A DNA stretch of 64,000 bases from Runella aurantiaca (lineage in GTDB: Bacteria > Bacteroidota > Bacteroidia > Cytophagales > Spirosomataceae). Location: NCBI RefSeq assembly GCF_003339505.1, contig NZ_QPIW01000016.1, forward strand, positions 1 to 64,000, written 5' to 3'. Both the position numbers and the translations under genes were made by a program. Positions 10,101 to 15,981 of this stretch are shown one piece after another. Numbering within the stretch: the stretch's first letter is position 1; the number at the start of each line of letters is the position of its first letter. The notes beneath the pieces were generated by a model, which was not told where the DNA came from, made no database searches, and saw nothing but the letters and a program-made list of their open reading frames with translations.

Positions 10101-10324
10101 CAGATAAAGCAATTACAGTTGTAGATATCGCAACTAGAGTAAAAGAAGGTGATTTGACTGGAGCAGCTACAGAAACTACAAAGGTTATAGTAGCGGAAAA
10201 GGTAACTGAAAATGCCGTCAAAACTTATGGAAAAGGGCTTATGCCATGGTTGAAGGGATTTGTCATATCAATAGGAGTTGCAACATTTTTTGAAACGTTA
10301 TTGGAGCCAAGGCCAGCATATTAA
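4187..10324 (+). CDS. Giant secreted SpvB/RHS-repeat protein with variable C-terminal tip
   Basis: A 2045-residue protein with a signal peptide (residues 1-20, ending LRAQLPV). Parts in order: an SpvB/TcdB-like N terminus (about 22-110, YSIPLAVPSGTSSLQPQLSL, then GPLGLGWSLQGLSAI); FG-GAP/VCBS-like calcium-type repeats (about 350-740; for example GDFNGDGLLD and DLNGDGLSE); many YD repeats (about 1000-1600); and the RHS core (LKDHLGSSTGFTG, then GRVYDPILARFLSPDP, closing at DPSGY, residues 1778-1782). Such proteins form a cocoon around a C-terminal effector. The last 263 residues are a distinct, AT-rich tip with two identical 12-residue repeats and no recognised toxin motif. The Ig-like gene follows after 21 bp; no typical small immunity gene is seen. 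Confidence 0.9.
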   Translation: MPFRYFLFWFLLISIGFLRAQLPVAGNNFGYTQGTVSVSDAGAATYSIPLAVPSGTSSLQPQLSLQYNSLGGNGPLGLGWSLQGLSAITRIGRTRAQDETVTATNQTKSVALNVSYTKEDRYSLDGNRLVLAPESILTNQRLDINYGVDQTVYYTEQQTFTKVILYENSITGAPQYFRAYTKSGLIIEYGNSDNSRVTDPIKQVGVQWLINRIEDRKGNFMTFTYLRDEQTGEYLPESILYTGNAAANLSPYNKILFIYESRPDVATLYGLRFQQKSSLTRRLKTIQVLAQNNLIRQYDLAYQVNRYSQLTSVTECDGAGNCFSPTTFQWQNTTGAPGSAVALSNTTTKLMGDFNGDGLLDYVNFQKIVTPYAVGQWSVTTIYQFVINNGQGSFIFAGEIRPPTPMILSDEAWFDLSSRTPFVAELNGDNIDDVVLNWSNLTYIPGIPVPVNTGFEFILSRPTPSNPYACAYKYTRSAIYGAVLPMFADVSGDAISDQTVLTYASGQPIIGTSQIVSDIPGDANAEYYQLGEYSDIPGYNAGLSYANPNQHIVDLNGDGLSELFIYDKNTGNNLTVFTGSVLVSSSVVERQNNYRVGYRQYTKNSVTPSYINKSAGTTVFFDANADKIPDLTYYLPDSNLVRILPSRGDGTFAAPVDIKPKSGATDVLKTYPNLLQLDHDADGLMDLVFYEKTSGNNVLFLNQGNFAFAPAAQSTNVYPPAMFKTGNWYKIGPLMKGSVADVLYYDAAQNKSYVMPLGQKSSILITKITNGANLTTTIVYDNLLNQNFHKRTGNIQYPIIDFQAALNAVAKVRVSSPDGYTSATAYRYEGATLNIEGRGFRGFSRIIETDTVTGIYSVKTYRQDLNSWRYGSASLLKVERFYGDGGLISLLENTSTLIPYPTNTPANNLNRAKSFFGYYSNRKTVDYVTGKTRYTRQQMDEYGNPIYVVTDYANGYRDSTRIAYQNDTSRWLLGLPLTTTQFYLATGQTTISRQSSAEYEATTGLVTRKTAFPNLNDQQKQVTAYTYDAFGNITQQDLTAWNGTQNETRTNKATYESTGRFALTRTNALNQTVGATYNVNLGLKLTETDPNNLTATYEYDGFGRSTKQTSPDGTWQATAYRSASAGLFSSPFGAVYLTYHQTSQGQIMLEHFDAYGRSVQTKTKGFDGRFTVVQRTYQRVGVNEQAKETYPYFEGEASVGYTLSESDILGRPSKHYETKTGGQRIAFTTYAGQLISMTNFAGQTKVEVRDSKDQLVESRWNDGHNVYYGYNTAGDQVASRDFKNNTIVHDYDARGYETAMSDPDLGLYQYIYNGFGELISQTYPNGDVVRMEYDKLGRLVKQTQKEGVTTWQYDTGNKAIGQVSSVSSYATQTSNSYDNLGRRSQQTQVIDGLTYTTNYAYDAQGRMQQLTYPTGLKLKYVYNAHGYLSELRNGTTDAVFWKQNSADAAGHLVQQQFGNGVVTDQQYEPTTQYLLGIKSTYNTSVIQQFAYQYNDLANLTERVDVKRNKREIFTYDALNRLTSAQVEGAGAIQLEYDELGNITSKSDVGNYFYGPAGNGPHRLKTVVSSESNLSCSLALNIGTEYTSFNKVSRMSNDTSYAQITYDAGHQRVMQKLFVRNSLSRTKRYVGSLMEVETFADGRTRTTHFLNGIGLWVDEKPTGGSTTSQVKYLLKDHLGSSTGFTGVNGTLQEELSFDAWGQRRNADWTPLTTNYKGYERGFTEHEHYDLFSLIDMNGRVYDPILARFLSPDPIVQDQTNLQAFNRYSYVMNNPLNATDPSGYIGEKTYIQQVGSAYSQIYIQQVGSAYSQSYSYQNIYIQQLGYTNAQNQAGYTYYNTPSTNVLSSSAIAQNSASGNPSNLLSIGYGQNVTNNSSSTKSSKPIRKSANEQIIGNKNEKKQFTGNTYDLIHSKGFNEEGLAMTEVKKREDLHKGLSLAGNLAGSAEAMVHDLSDDDGYSSRDRKIFSKTLSVADKAITVVDIATRVKEGDLTGAATETTKVIVAEKVTENAVKTYGKGLMPWLKGFVISIGVATFFETLLEPRPAY
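9548..9617 (+). repeat. Two perfect 34-bp direct repeats in the RHS tip
   Basis: Copies at 9548-9581 and 9584-9617 are identical with a 36-bp period, so each adds 12 residues (YIQQVGSAYSQ plus one). A diverged third copy (YIQQLGYTNAQNQ) follows. The repeats begin five residues after the DPSGY end of the RHS core, at the boundary between core and variable tip. Confidence 0.9.
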
Positions 10325-10345
10325 CTACTTTATTATTCCTTAACA

Positions 10346-11182
10346 ATGTGTAGAAGTTTAAAAAATGCAATAATCGTGTCTATTAAATTGTGGACTGCTA
10401 GTTTGTTATTTTCTCAATTATTTTTCTATTCTTTGATTGGGTACTCACAAACAACCTTGACACTCAACTACGACACCAACGGCAACCGCCTTTCCAAAAG
10501 TTTGCAAGGCAGCAGCCACAATCCAACCGTGGTTGCTACGCCGTCGGCGGTGAGTCCGAATCAGGCTTGTACGCTTACGGCTTCGGGCTGCCCGGGTACG
10601 GTGCAGTGGTCAACGGGGCAACAAGGAGCTTCTATCTCCGTAACGCCGGCTACTAGTACGCAATATACCGCCGAGTGCATTACGCCTAACTGCGCTAACA
10701 ACGGCATCGGTCAGGCCACGGTGGAAGTGTATCAATGTACACCGGATGCCATTGGCATAACCTCCACTTTGTATACCACCCGTAACGGCCAAACCGTCAC
10801 GCTGACGGCTTACGGATGTCCCGGTACGGTCAAATGGTCAAACGGTCAGATTGGCTTTACCATTAGCCCGCAGGTGTATGGGGCTTCGAGCACATTCACG
10901 GCCACCTGTTCCAAGCGAAATTGCCCCAACAGTGGCTCAGGAAGCGTAAGCATTGCGGGAATTACGGGTTGTAATTCAGGCGACGTGCTGGTAACTGCCC
11001 AAGCGGGGAATTGGAACGCAACCACTACATGGGTGTGTGGGCGTATTCCAACGGTTACAGATGAGGTATATCTTAATCACGAAGTTCAGGTGAATGTCAA
11101 CGGCTTTGCCAAAAGTATTACGTTGGGAACCGGTTCTCTTAATTATCCTAACAATTCATTTGTCACATTATCAGAGAATTAA
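10346..11182 (+). CDS. Secreted Ig-like repeat protein starting with an RHS-like YD motif
   Basis: A 278-residue exported protein: a hydrophobic N terminus to about residue 35 (ending GYSQ), then LNYDTNGNRLSK, a motif of the YD-repeat type used in RHS proteins. Two related Cys-containing repeats follow (about 52-130 and 138-205; both contain the block SGCPGTVQWS or YGCPGTVKWS and T-x-Y/F-T-A-x-C). The C-terminal part (GNWNATTTWVCGRIPTVTDE) resembles the short beta-rich domain that often precedes sorting signals in Bacteroidota surface proteins, but no type IX C-terminal signal is clear. It lies 21 bp after the RHS gene and 12 bp before the fibre gene, so the three are probably co-transcribed. 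The repeats may be adhesive; the function is not known. Confidence 0.75.
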   Translation: MCRSLKNAIIVSIKLWTASLLFSQLFFYSLIGYSQTTLTLNYDTNGNRLSKSLQGSSHNPTVVATPSAVSPNQACTLTASGCPGTVQWSTGQQGASISVTPATSTQYTAECITPNCANNGIGQATVEVYQCTPDAIGITSTLYTTRNGQTVTLTAYGCPGTVKWSNGQIGFTISPQVYGASSTFTATCSKRNCPNSGSGSVSIAGITGCNSGDVLVTAQAGNWNATTTWVCGRIPTVTDEVYLNHEVQVNVNGFAKSITLGTGSLNYPNNSFVTLSEN

Positions 11183-11194
11183 CATCAAGTTATT

Positions 11195-12352
11195 ATGAAA
11201 AAGACGCTTTTGTTTCTGTTTGTTTCCATCCATACCTCATTTGCCCAAAATCAATTGAAATTAGGAGCAAATCGGTTTATTCATAATACAGGAGATGGAA
11301 ATACCTTTATGGGGCTACAAGCAGGAAGCAATGTTACAACGGGGAATTCAAATACCTCCTTGGGGTATTATTCCGGAAATGCAATCACCGTTGGAGCTGC
11401 CAATACTTATTTGGGCTATTTGGCCGGGAGTTATAATGGCCTCGGAAGCAGTAATGTTTTTGTAGGATTTGCGGCAGGGTGGAGAAATACCGCAAACTCC
11501 AATGTTATTGTTGGCAGAAGTGCTGGAGCATTCAGTACTACTGGAACTCAAAACGTTTTTGTAGGGAATTTAGCTGGATTAGGGGTTGAAAATGGAACGA
11601 ACTCTGGTTCGAACAATACTTTTTTGGGAGAAAGTTCGGGTCTTAAAATTTCATCAGGTTCAACCAATACCTTTATCGGCAAATCGGCGGGTTACGAAAA
11701 TACGACGGGGTCAACTAACGTATTTGTTGGTTATGAAACGGGAAAAGCCAATACAATTGGAGCCAATAATGTATATGTAGGAGGAAGCGCCAATGGTTTT
11801 GGCACTAACGCCGCATCCTTGCAAAGGGCGGCGGCGGTTGGCTACAACGCTCGTGTTTCTATCAATGACGCCATCGTTTTGGGCGATTTTCAGAATAACA
11901 ATGTGAAAGTAGGCATTGGTGTCCATGACCCACAGCATCGTTTAGATGTAAAGGGCGTTATCAATATGCGGGCAGCTTTTAATAGTCCAAGTCTTAAGAT
12001 CAACGGACGGGATTTCTTAGGGTTAGATGAGCAAGGCGAGTTTATTGTTTCCAATTTCAAAATGAAATACCAATCCGAAAACCAATGGGCTGATCGGGTT
12101 TTTAAGAAAGGATATATATTGATGCCTTTGGCACAATTGGAAGATTACATTCAGGAGCATGAGCATTTGCCCGGTATCCCTACTGCAAGCGAAGCGGTTG
12201 AAAAAGGCGTCAGTACGCAGGAAATGACGGCAAAATTGTTGGAAAAAGTGGAAGAACTGACGCGTTATGTGATTGAACTTAAAAATGAGAATGAAGGCTT
12301 GAAAAAAGATTATCAGGAAGTCCTTAAACGCCTCCCTATCAGTAATAAGTAA
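11195..12352 (+). CDS. Secreted tail-fibre-like protein with YadA-head-type repeats and coiled-coil C terminus
   Basis: 385 residues with a signal peptide (MKKTLLFLFVSIHTSFAQ). Residues about 30-215 are 14-16-residue repeats of the type NTFMGLQAGSNVTTGNSNTS or NVFVGYETGKANTIG, as in hemagglutinin/YadA-like head domains. Residues about 235-330 hold the Bacteroidota fibre module (HRLDVKG, then WADRVFKKGYILMPL, LEDYIQEHEHLPGIPTASE). The last 45 residues are a heptad-rich Leu/Glu/Lys coiled coil (MTAKLLEKVEELTRYVIEL). This architecture suggests a trimeric fibre. It is the third gene of the RHS unit. A relative with similar repeats lies at 51139-53244. Confidence 0.8.
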   Translation: MKKTLLFLFVSIHTSFAQNQLKLGANRFIHNTGDGNTFMGLQAGSNVTTGNSNTSLGYYSGNAITVGAANTYLGYLAGSYNGLGSSNVFVGFAAGWRNTANSNVIVGRSAGAFSTTGTQNVFVGNLAGLGVENGTNSGSNNTFLGESSGLKISSGSTNTFIGKSAGYENTTGSTNVFVGYETGKANTIGANNVYVGGSANGFGTNAASLQRAAAVGYNARVSINDAIVLGDFQNNNVKVGIGVHDPQHRLDVKGVINMRAAFNSPSLKINGRDFLGLDEQGEFIVSNFKMKYQSENQWADRVFKKGYILMPLAQLEDYIQEHEHLPGIPTASEAVEKGVSTQEMTAKLLEKVEELTRYVIELKNENEGLKKDYQEVLKRLPISNK

Positions 12353-12425
12353 TGTAAGTCCACTTAACACTCAAACAGTTTAAAATTAGCTAATGCCCCT
12401 AAATTTTAACTCAAAGTACCAAGTG

Positions 12426-12599
12426 TTATACGTACACATTCCCTACATACACGCCTATATCGCCCCTAACTCCTTTGATGGCTTCCTGAGGTTGGGCCGT
12501 TAGTTTTTTGTCTACCGTGGCATTTTTTACAGTCGAAGGTTGGGCTTTTGTTTGTAAAATAATGAGAAAGAGAAAATAGAAAAATAAGTGTTTTTTCAT
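12426..12599 (-). pseudogene. Truncated N terminus of a secreted serine hydrolase (possibly class A beta-lactamase-like)
   Basis: The ATG at 12599 opens a 57-residue frame with a strong signal peptide (MKKHLFFYFLFLIILQTKAQ) and then QEAIKGVRGDIGVYVGN, stopping at 12426. The block IKG-x-x-GD-x-GVYV-x-N resembles the region just before the SxxK serine in class A beta-lactamase-like hydrolases. The following DNA towards 12353 has no continuation in any frame. I therefore read it as the head of a gene that lost the rest; the family assignment is tentative. It could also be a small secreted peptide. The frame extends upstream to 12668, but the signal peptide fixes the start. Confidence 0.4.
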
Positions 12600-12675
12600 T
12601 GATGAAGTGTGAAATATATGTTTTGAAATAAGTACTGAATCGTAAATAGTTTTTATTATTTTATACATTCAATAG

Positions 12676-12767
12676 ACCCACCCCGCCCCGTTGGGGCACC
12701 CCTCCCAAGAGGGGATTTACGCTCTAATCCCCTCTTGGGAGGGGGGGCGCGTAGCGACGGGGTGGGT
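12676..12767. repeat. Long palindromic intergenic element (REP-like)
   Basis: The inner arms 12699-12717 and 12726-12744 form a perfect 19-bp stem around an 8-base loop. Outer arms 12676-12685 and 12758-12767 (acccaccccg with its complement) pair as well. The G/C-rich element stands out from the AT-rich surroundings. Elements of this look are dispersed in many copies in Cytophagales genomes; only one copy is in this window. It separates the truncated gene from the GNAT gene and may act as a terminator. Confidence 0.75.
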
Positions 12768-12810
12768 TTGGAATAGAACAAATTATTTTTGACCACATAC
12801 TTAACCGTAA

Positions 12811-13257
12811 TTAATTCAAACTTTTCTCCAAAACAATCTTAGGCGCACCGGCATTGTCGGTCAATATTCCCACGATGTTGAAGTTGTGCTTTAGGTTCAA
12901 AATCAGCATGTTGCGCCATTTGTTGTAAGTCATGGTACGCACCGTATGGTAGCCGTTGGCGCGGCACCACTCGTGTTGTAACTCCATTAAATGACCCGCA
13001 ATTCCCTGTCCTCGGTGAGTGGGCAATACGCAGCCCAACCAACTGTAAAAATGCCCTTCCTTGCGTCGGTAGCCCATTTTGTAGCCGACGGCATCATCGT
13101 TTTCGTACGCAACGAGGGTCAAAAGGTGAGATGTTTCGTTGATTTCTCCAATGAGTTGGGGGCGTTCCTGCCCGTCAAAAACCTGAAAATGCAGCGTTAG
13201 AACTGCTTCTAAAACAGCCTCGGGAAGTTGATTTATAAAGGTTTTGTACTCAATCAT
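12811..13257 (-). CDS. GNAT-family N-acetyltransferase
   Basis: 148 residues forming one GNAT domain. The acetyl-CoA pyrophosphate loop is visible as CVLPTHRGQGIAGHLMEL (RGQGIAG, about residues 97-115), preceded by the beta-strand VGYKMGYRRKEGHFYSWLG and followed by TMTYNKWRNMLILNLKHNF, a helix-strand typical of the family. The substrate is unknown. Its ATG (13255-13257) overlaps the end of the dehydrogenase gene by 4 bp, so the two are translationally coupled and probably in one operon. Confidence 0.85.
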   Translation of the reverse strand: MIEYKTFINQLPEAVLEAVLTLHFQVFDGQERPQLIGEINETSHLLTLVAYENDDAVGYKMGYRRKEGHFYSWLGCVLPTHRGQGIAGHLMELQHEWCRANGYHTVRTMTYNKWRNMLILNLKHNFNIVGILTDNAGAPKIVLEKSLN

Positions 13258-14246
13258 GGTTGTACCAATGTGGTGGATGGATTCAGTTGACCAGCTTCAA
13301 AATCGCGGATATTTTGGAATGTAACCTGCGCGATTTGACACAGAGCTTCTTCCGTAAAAAAGCCCTGATGGGAAGTGATAAGGACATTTGGAAACGACAT
13401 CAGACGCATCAGCATGTCGTCTTGAATGATACTTTCTGACAAATCATGAAAAAACAAATCGGCTTCTTGTTCGTACACATCAATACCAAAATAGCCCAAA
13501 TGTTCCGTTTTGAGGGCTTTTATCACCGCACTCGTATCCACCAACCCACCCCGACTGGTATTGATAAGCATGGCGTTGGGTTTCATTTGTTGCAAGGTAT
13601 CGGCGTTGATAAGGCGGTTGGTTTGTGGCGTGAGCGGACAGTGCAGCGAAACAATATCGGAGGTGCCAAACAGGGCATCCAAAGCAACGTATTCAATGCC
13701 AAGAGCAACTAAATCGGGGTGGGGCTGTAGGTCATAAGCTAATACCCGACAGCCAAATCCCTTCATGATTTTGGCAAAGGCTTCGCCGATTTTTCCCGTT
13801 CCGATTACGCCTACCGTTTTGCCAAACAGGTCAAAGCCCGTCAATCTTTCGAGCGAAAAATTCCCTTCACGTACGCGGTTGTAGGCTTTATGGGTTTTGC
13901 GGTTGAGCGTCAGGATGAGTGCTACTGCGTGTTCGGCCACGGCGTGGGGCGAATACGCCGGCACGCGCACCACCGCAATTCCGTGGGCTTTGGCGGCTTG
14001 TAAATCCACATTGTTGAACCCTGCGCAGCGCAGCGCGATGATTTTGACATTTTTGGCGGCCAACTGCTCAATAACTTCGGCGTTGAGTTGGTCGTTGACG
14101 AACACACAAACCGCTTGGCTGTCATTTAATAAATCAATGCTTTCGAGGCTTAAGTCGGTTTCATAAAACTTTAACTGATAGGAAGTGTTGAAGCGATTAA
14201 AATAGCTGCGGTCATAAGACTTCGAACTGAAGAAAGAAATTTTCAT
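13254..14246 (-). CDS. ldhA: D-lactate-type 2-hydroxyacid dehydrogenase
   Basis: 330 residues, the usual length of the LdhA-like branch of D-isomer-specific 2-hydroxyacid dehydrogenases. The NAD-binding motif GVIGTGKIGEAFAKIMKGFG lies near residue 147. The substrate-binding Arg is in RCAGFNNVD, and the catalytic Glu and His are in YEQEADLFF and SHQGFFTEEAL near the C terminus. NSRGG-type residues (LINTSRGGLVDT) are present. It would reduce pyruvate or another 2-oxoacid to the D-hydroxyacid with NADH in the cytoplasm. The ATG at 14246 gives the normal N terminus (MKISFFSSKSYDRSYF). The coupled GNAT gene follows. Confidence 0.85.
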   Translation of the reverse strand: MKISFFSSKSYDRSYFNRFNTSYQLKFYETDLSLESIDLLNDSQAVCVFVNDQLNAEVIEQLAAKNVKIIALRCAGFNNVDLQAAKAHGIAVVRVPAYSPHAVAEHAVALILTLNRKTHKAYNRVREGNFSLERLTGFDLFGKTVGVIGTGKIGEAFAKIMKGFGCRVLAYDLQPHPDLVALGIEYVALDALFGTSDIVSLHCPLTPQTNRLINADTLQQMKPNAMLINTSRGGLVDTSAVIKALKTEHLGYFGIDVYEQEADLFFHDLSESIIQDDMLMRLMSFPNVLITSHQGFFTEEALCQIAQVTFQNIRDFEAGQLNPSTTLVQP

Positions 14247-14302
14247 AATGGATGAGTTGCTTAAATTAAAAGTGACCTAACAGTAAAATAATAGTCTAAG
14301 GA

Positions 14303-14333
14303 TTTGCAAGGACTTAAAAAAAAGGTAGATTTG
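14303..14333 (+). promoter_or_regulatory. Promoter of the BON-LysM gene (Bacteroidota consensus)
   Basis: TTTG at 14303-14306, a 19-base spacer and TAGATTTG at 14326-14333 match the -33/-7 consensus TTTG-N19-TAnnTTTG exactly. Transcription would begin near 14340, leaving a 46-base leader before the ATG at 14386. This is the clearest promoter in the window. Confidence 0.7.
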
Positions 14334-14385
14334 GGTCTTGCCAAGTTAATTTTTTTCTAAAACTTAATCAAAATCTCGAACAATT

Positions 14386-14850
14386 ATGGGACTCATGTCA
14401 TTTTTTAAAGGAGTAGGTGAAAAAGTCTTTGGTAAAGACAAAGAAGTTGAAACCGCTGCTCCCGAAAAAGTTGCTGACTTAAAAGCCAGCGCTTTACTAC
14501 AGCACGTGAAGACGCTTGGGCTTGCTTACAACAAATTGATTGTAAAAGTATCGGGCCACACCGTTATTCTTGAAGGAGAAGTTGCCGCTCAGGAAGATTC
14601 TGAAAAGATTGCATTGGCAGTTGGTAACGTAGAAGGCGTAGAGGCGGTTGACAACAACATCATTGTGGAAACTCCCGCGCCTGAAGCACAGTATCATGAA
14701 GTGAAAAAAGGAGATACGCTCTCTTTGATTGCGAAACATTACTACGGTGATATGATGAAATATCCGGTCATTTTTGAAGCCAACAAGCCAATGTTGTCCG
14801 ATCCTGATAAAATCTATCCAGGCCAGATTTTACGCATTCCTGCGCTTTAG
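14386..14850 (+). CDS. BON-LysM protein, Kbp/YgaU-like
   Basis: 154 residues: a short N-terminal segment, a BON domain at about 30-95 (LGLAYNKLIVKVSGHTVILE, then GNVEGVEAVDNNI) and a C-terminal LysM domain at about 103-152 (YHEVKKGDTLSLIAKHYYGD, then IYPGQILRIPAL). This is the layout of E. coli Kbp (YgaU), a cytoplasmic K+-binding protein of 149 residues. There is no signal peptide, so despite the LysM domain it is probably cytoplasmic. It is a single gene between its own promoter and a bidirectional terminator. Confidence 0.9.
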   Translation: MGLMSFFKGVGEKVFGKDKEVETAAPEKVADLKASALLQHVKTLGLAYNKLIVKVSGHTVILEGEVAAQEDSEKIALAVGNVEGVEAVDNNIIVETPAPEAQYHEVKKGDTLSLIAKHYYGDMMKYPVIFEANKPMLSDPDKIYPGQILRIPAL

Positions 14851-14871
14851 TTAGTAAAGATTTAGAAGTTT

Positions 14872-14918
14872 AAAAGGGTTGAAAGTTGAGGTAATTCTGC
14901 CTAACTTTTAACCCTTTT
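14872..14918. terminator. 16-bp hairpin between convergent genes
   Basis: Arms 14872-14887 and 14903-14918 pair with one G-U, followed by further T bases to 14920. It lies between the LysM gene and the convergent FemAB-like gene, overlapping the latter's stop codon, and probably serves both. Confidence 0.75.
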
Positions 14919-15981
14919 TTGTATGCTTAACTGATTTATTATCAGTTGTTTGTTGTCTGGCTGATTTTTCAATTCTCCAATTTTGAATTTGCTTCAATGG
15001 AAAGGGTAAATCATTGAAGGTAAATTGGGTATATATTTCTTCTACTCCCCCAAAACTTTGGTAAAATGAAGCAATAGACGGAAGTTCGGGGCTTTCAAAA
15101 TCAAAGACAAAATCAGTGCCAGCGTATTCTTGGATGATTTTGTCAATCAGCCAGGTGCGGCCGTTCCCTTTTCGACCCGTGGGTGAGGCCGCGTTGAAAA
15201 GATAAATGATTCGGTTCTCAAAAATTGCAAACAATGCGCCGGCTTCAATGCGCCCATCTTTGGTGGCGTAGACTAATCGCAAGGCTTTTTTTTGCGCTAA
15301 TACAGCCGTTATTTTTCGTAATAAATCGTATGCCTTCTCCGAAACTCCACCCGCAATTTGGGAGGAATGGTTTTTTTGGAATAATTGGATAATCGGCTCA
15401 ATGTCAGTACTTTGTTTAGACTGCCAGCCGAATAGTTGCGCGCGTTTTAAATTCGTTTTTCGGTCATTTGAATAGTTTTGAAAAAGAACAGCGTAGGGGA
15501 GGTGCAGCGGTAAAACTACATTGTTCGCTTTTTTTATTTTTAATGAATTGGGAAAAACCGTTTGCGCAGCAAAGCGCCCCGTGTAAATAGAAACGTAGCG
15601 AAATGAGGTTGTTAAATGAGACAAAAGCAGATTTGATGCTTCCTGAAAATCAACGTTTAAGTGGGCGAAAATTCCTAAAAGTTGACAGAAAAAAGGTTGT
15701 TGTATTACTTTCAAGCCCCATTTTTGGCGACAGGGCAGAGGCATCACCGCTTGCCATTGGCCATTTTGTGTCAAGACCAGCGCCTTCCAATCAGGCGAAA
15801 CCGTATCCAAATACCATGAATAGGCGTAGAGTATCTGCTGCGGAGAAGCAGCAATAAAATCATCCCATTGGGTGGAATCTAGTTGGGAGCGATGGAGTAG
15901 AAGGACGGGCACATGAATAATCGTCTGATTACTAACTGAAAGTACTCCGAATTTTTTGAACAGCATCTTTGACCGAATCAT
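14908..15981 (-). CDS. FemAB-like / GNAT-fold acyltransferase
   Basis: Up to 357 residues with the double-GNAT pattern of FemAB/Acetyltransf_6 proteins: N-terminal PQQILYAYSWYLDTVSPDW; a middle basic motif NDRKTNLKRAQLFGW (about 175-190); and a second GNAT half with RIEAGALFAIFENRIIYLFN and a C-terminal FDFESPELPSIASFYQSFGG. Relatives use aminoacyl-tRNA or acyl-CoA donors to modify cell-envelope precursors; the substrate here is unknown. The first ATG lies 50 bp inside dnaA, so a later start is likely (ATG at 15966 or GTG at 15912); the true start is undecided. It follows dnaA on the same strand. Confidence 0.65.
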   Translation of the reverse strand: MIRSKMLFKKFGVLSVSNQTIIHVPVLLLHRSQLDSTQWDDFIAASPQQILYAYSWYLDTVSPDWKALVLTQNGQWQAVMPLPCRQKWGLKVIQQPFFCQLLGIFAHLNVDFQEASNLLLSHLTTSFRYVSIYTGRFAAQTVFPNSLKIKKANNVVLPLHLPYAVLFQNYSNDRKTNLKRAQLFGWQSKQSTDIEPIIQLFQKNHSSQIAGGVSEKAYDLLRKITAVLAQKKALRLVYATKDGRIEAGALFAIFENRIIYLFNAASPTGRKGNGRTWLIDKIIQEYAGTDFVFDFESPELPSIASFYQSFGGVEEIYTQFTFNDLPFPLKQIQNWRIEKSARQQTTDNKSVKHTKKG

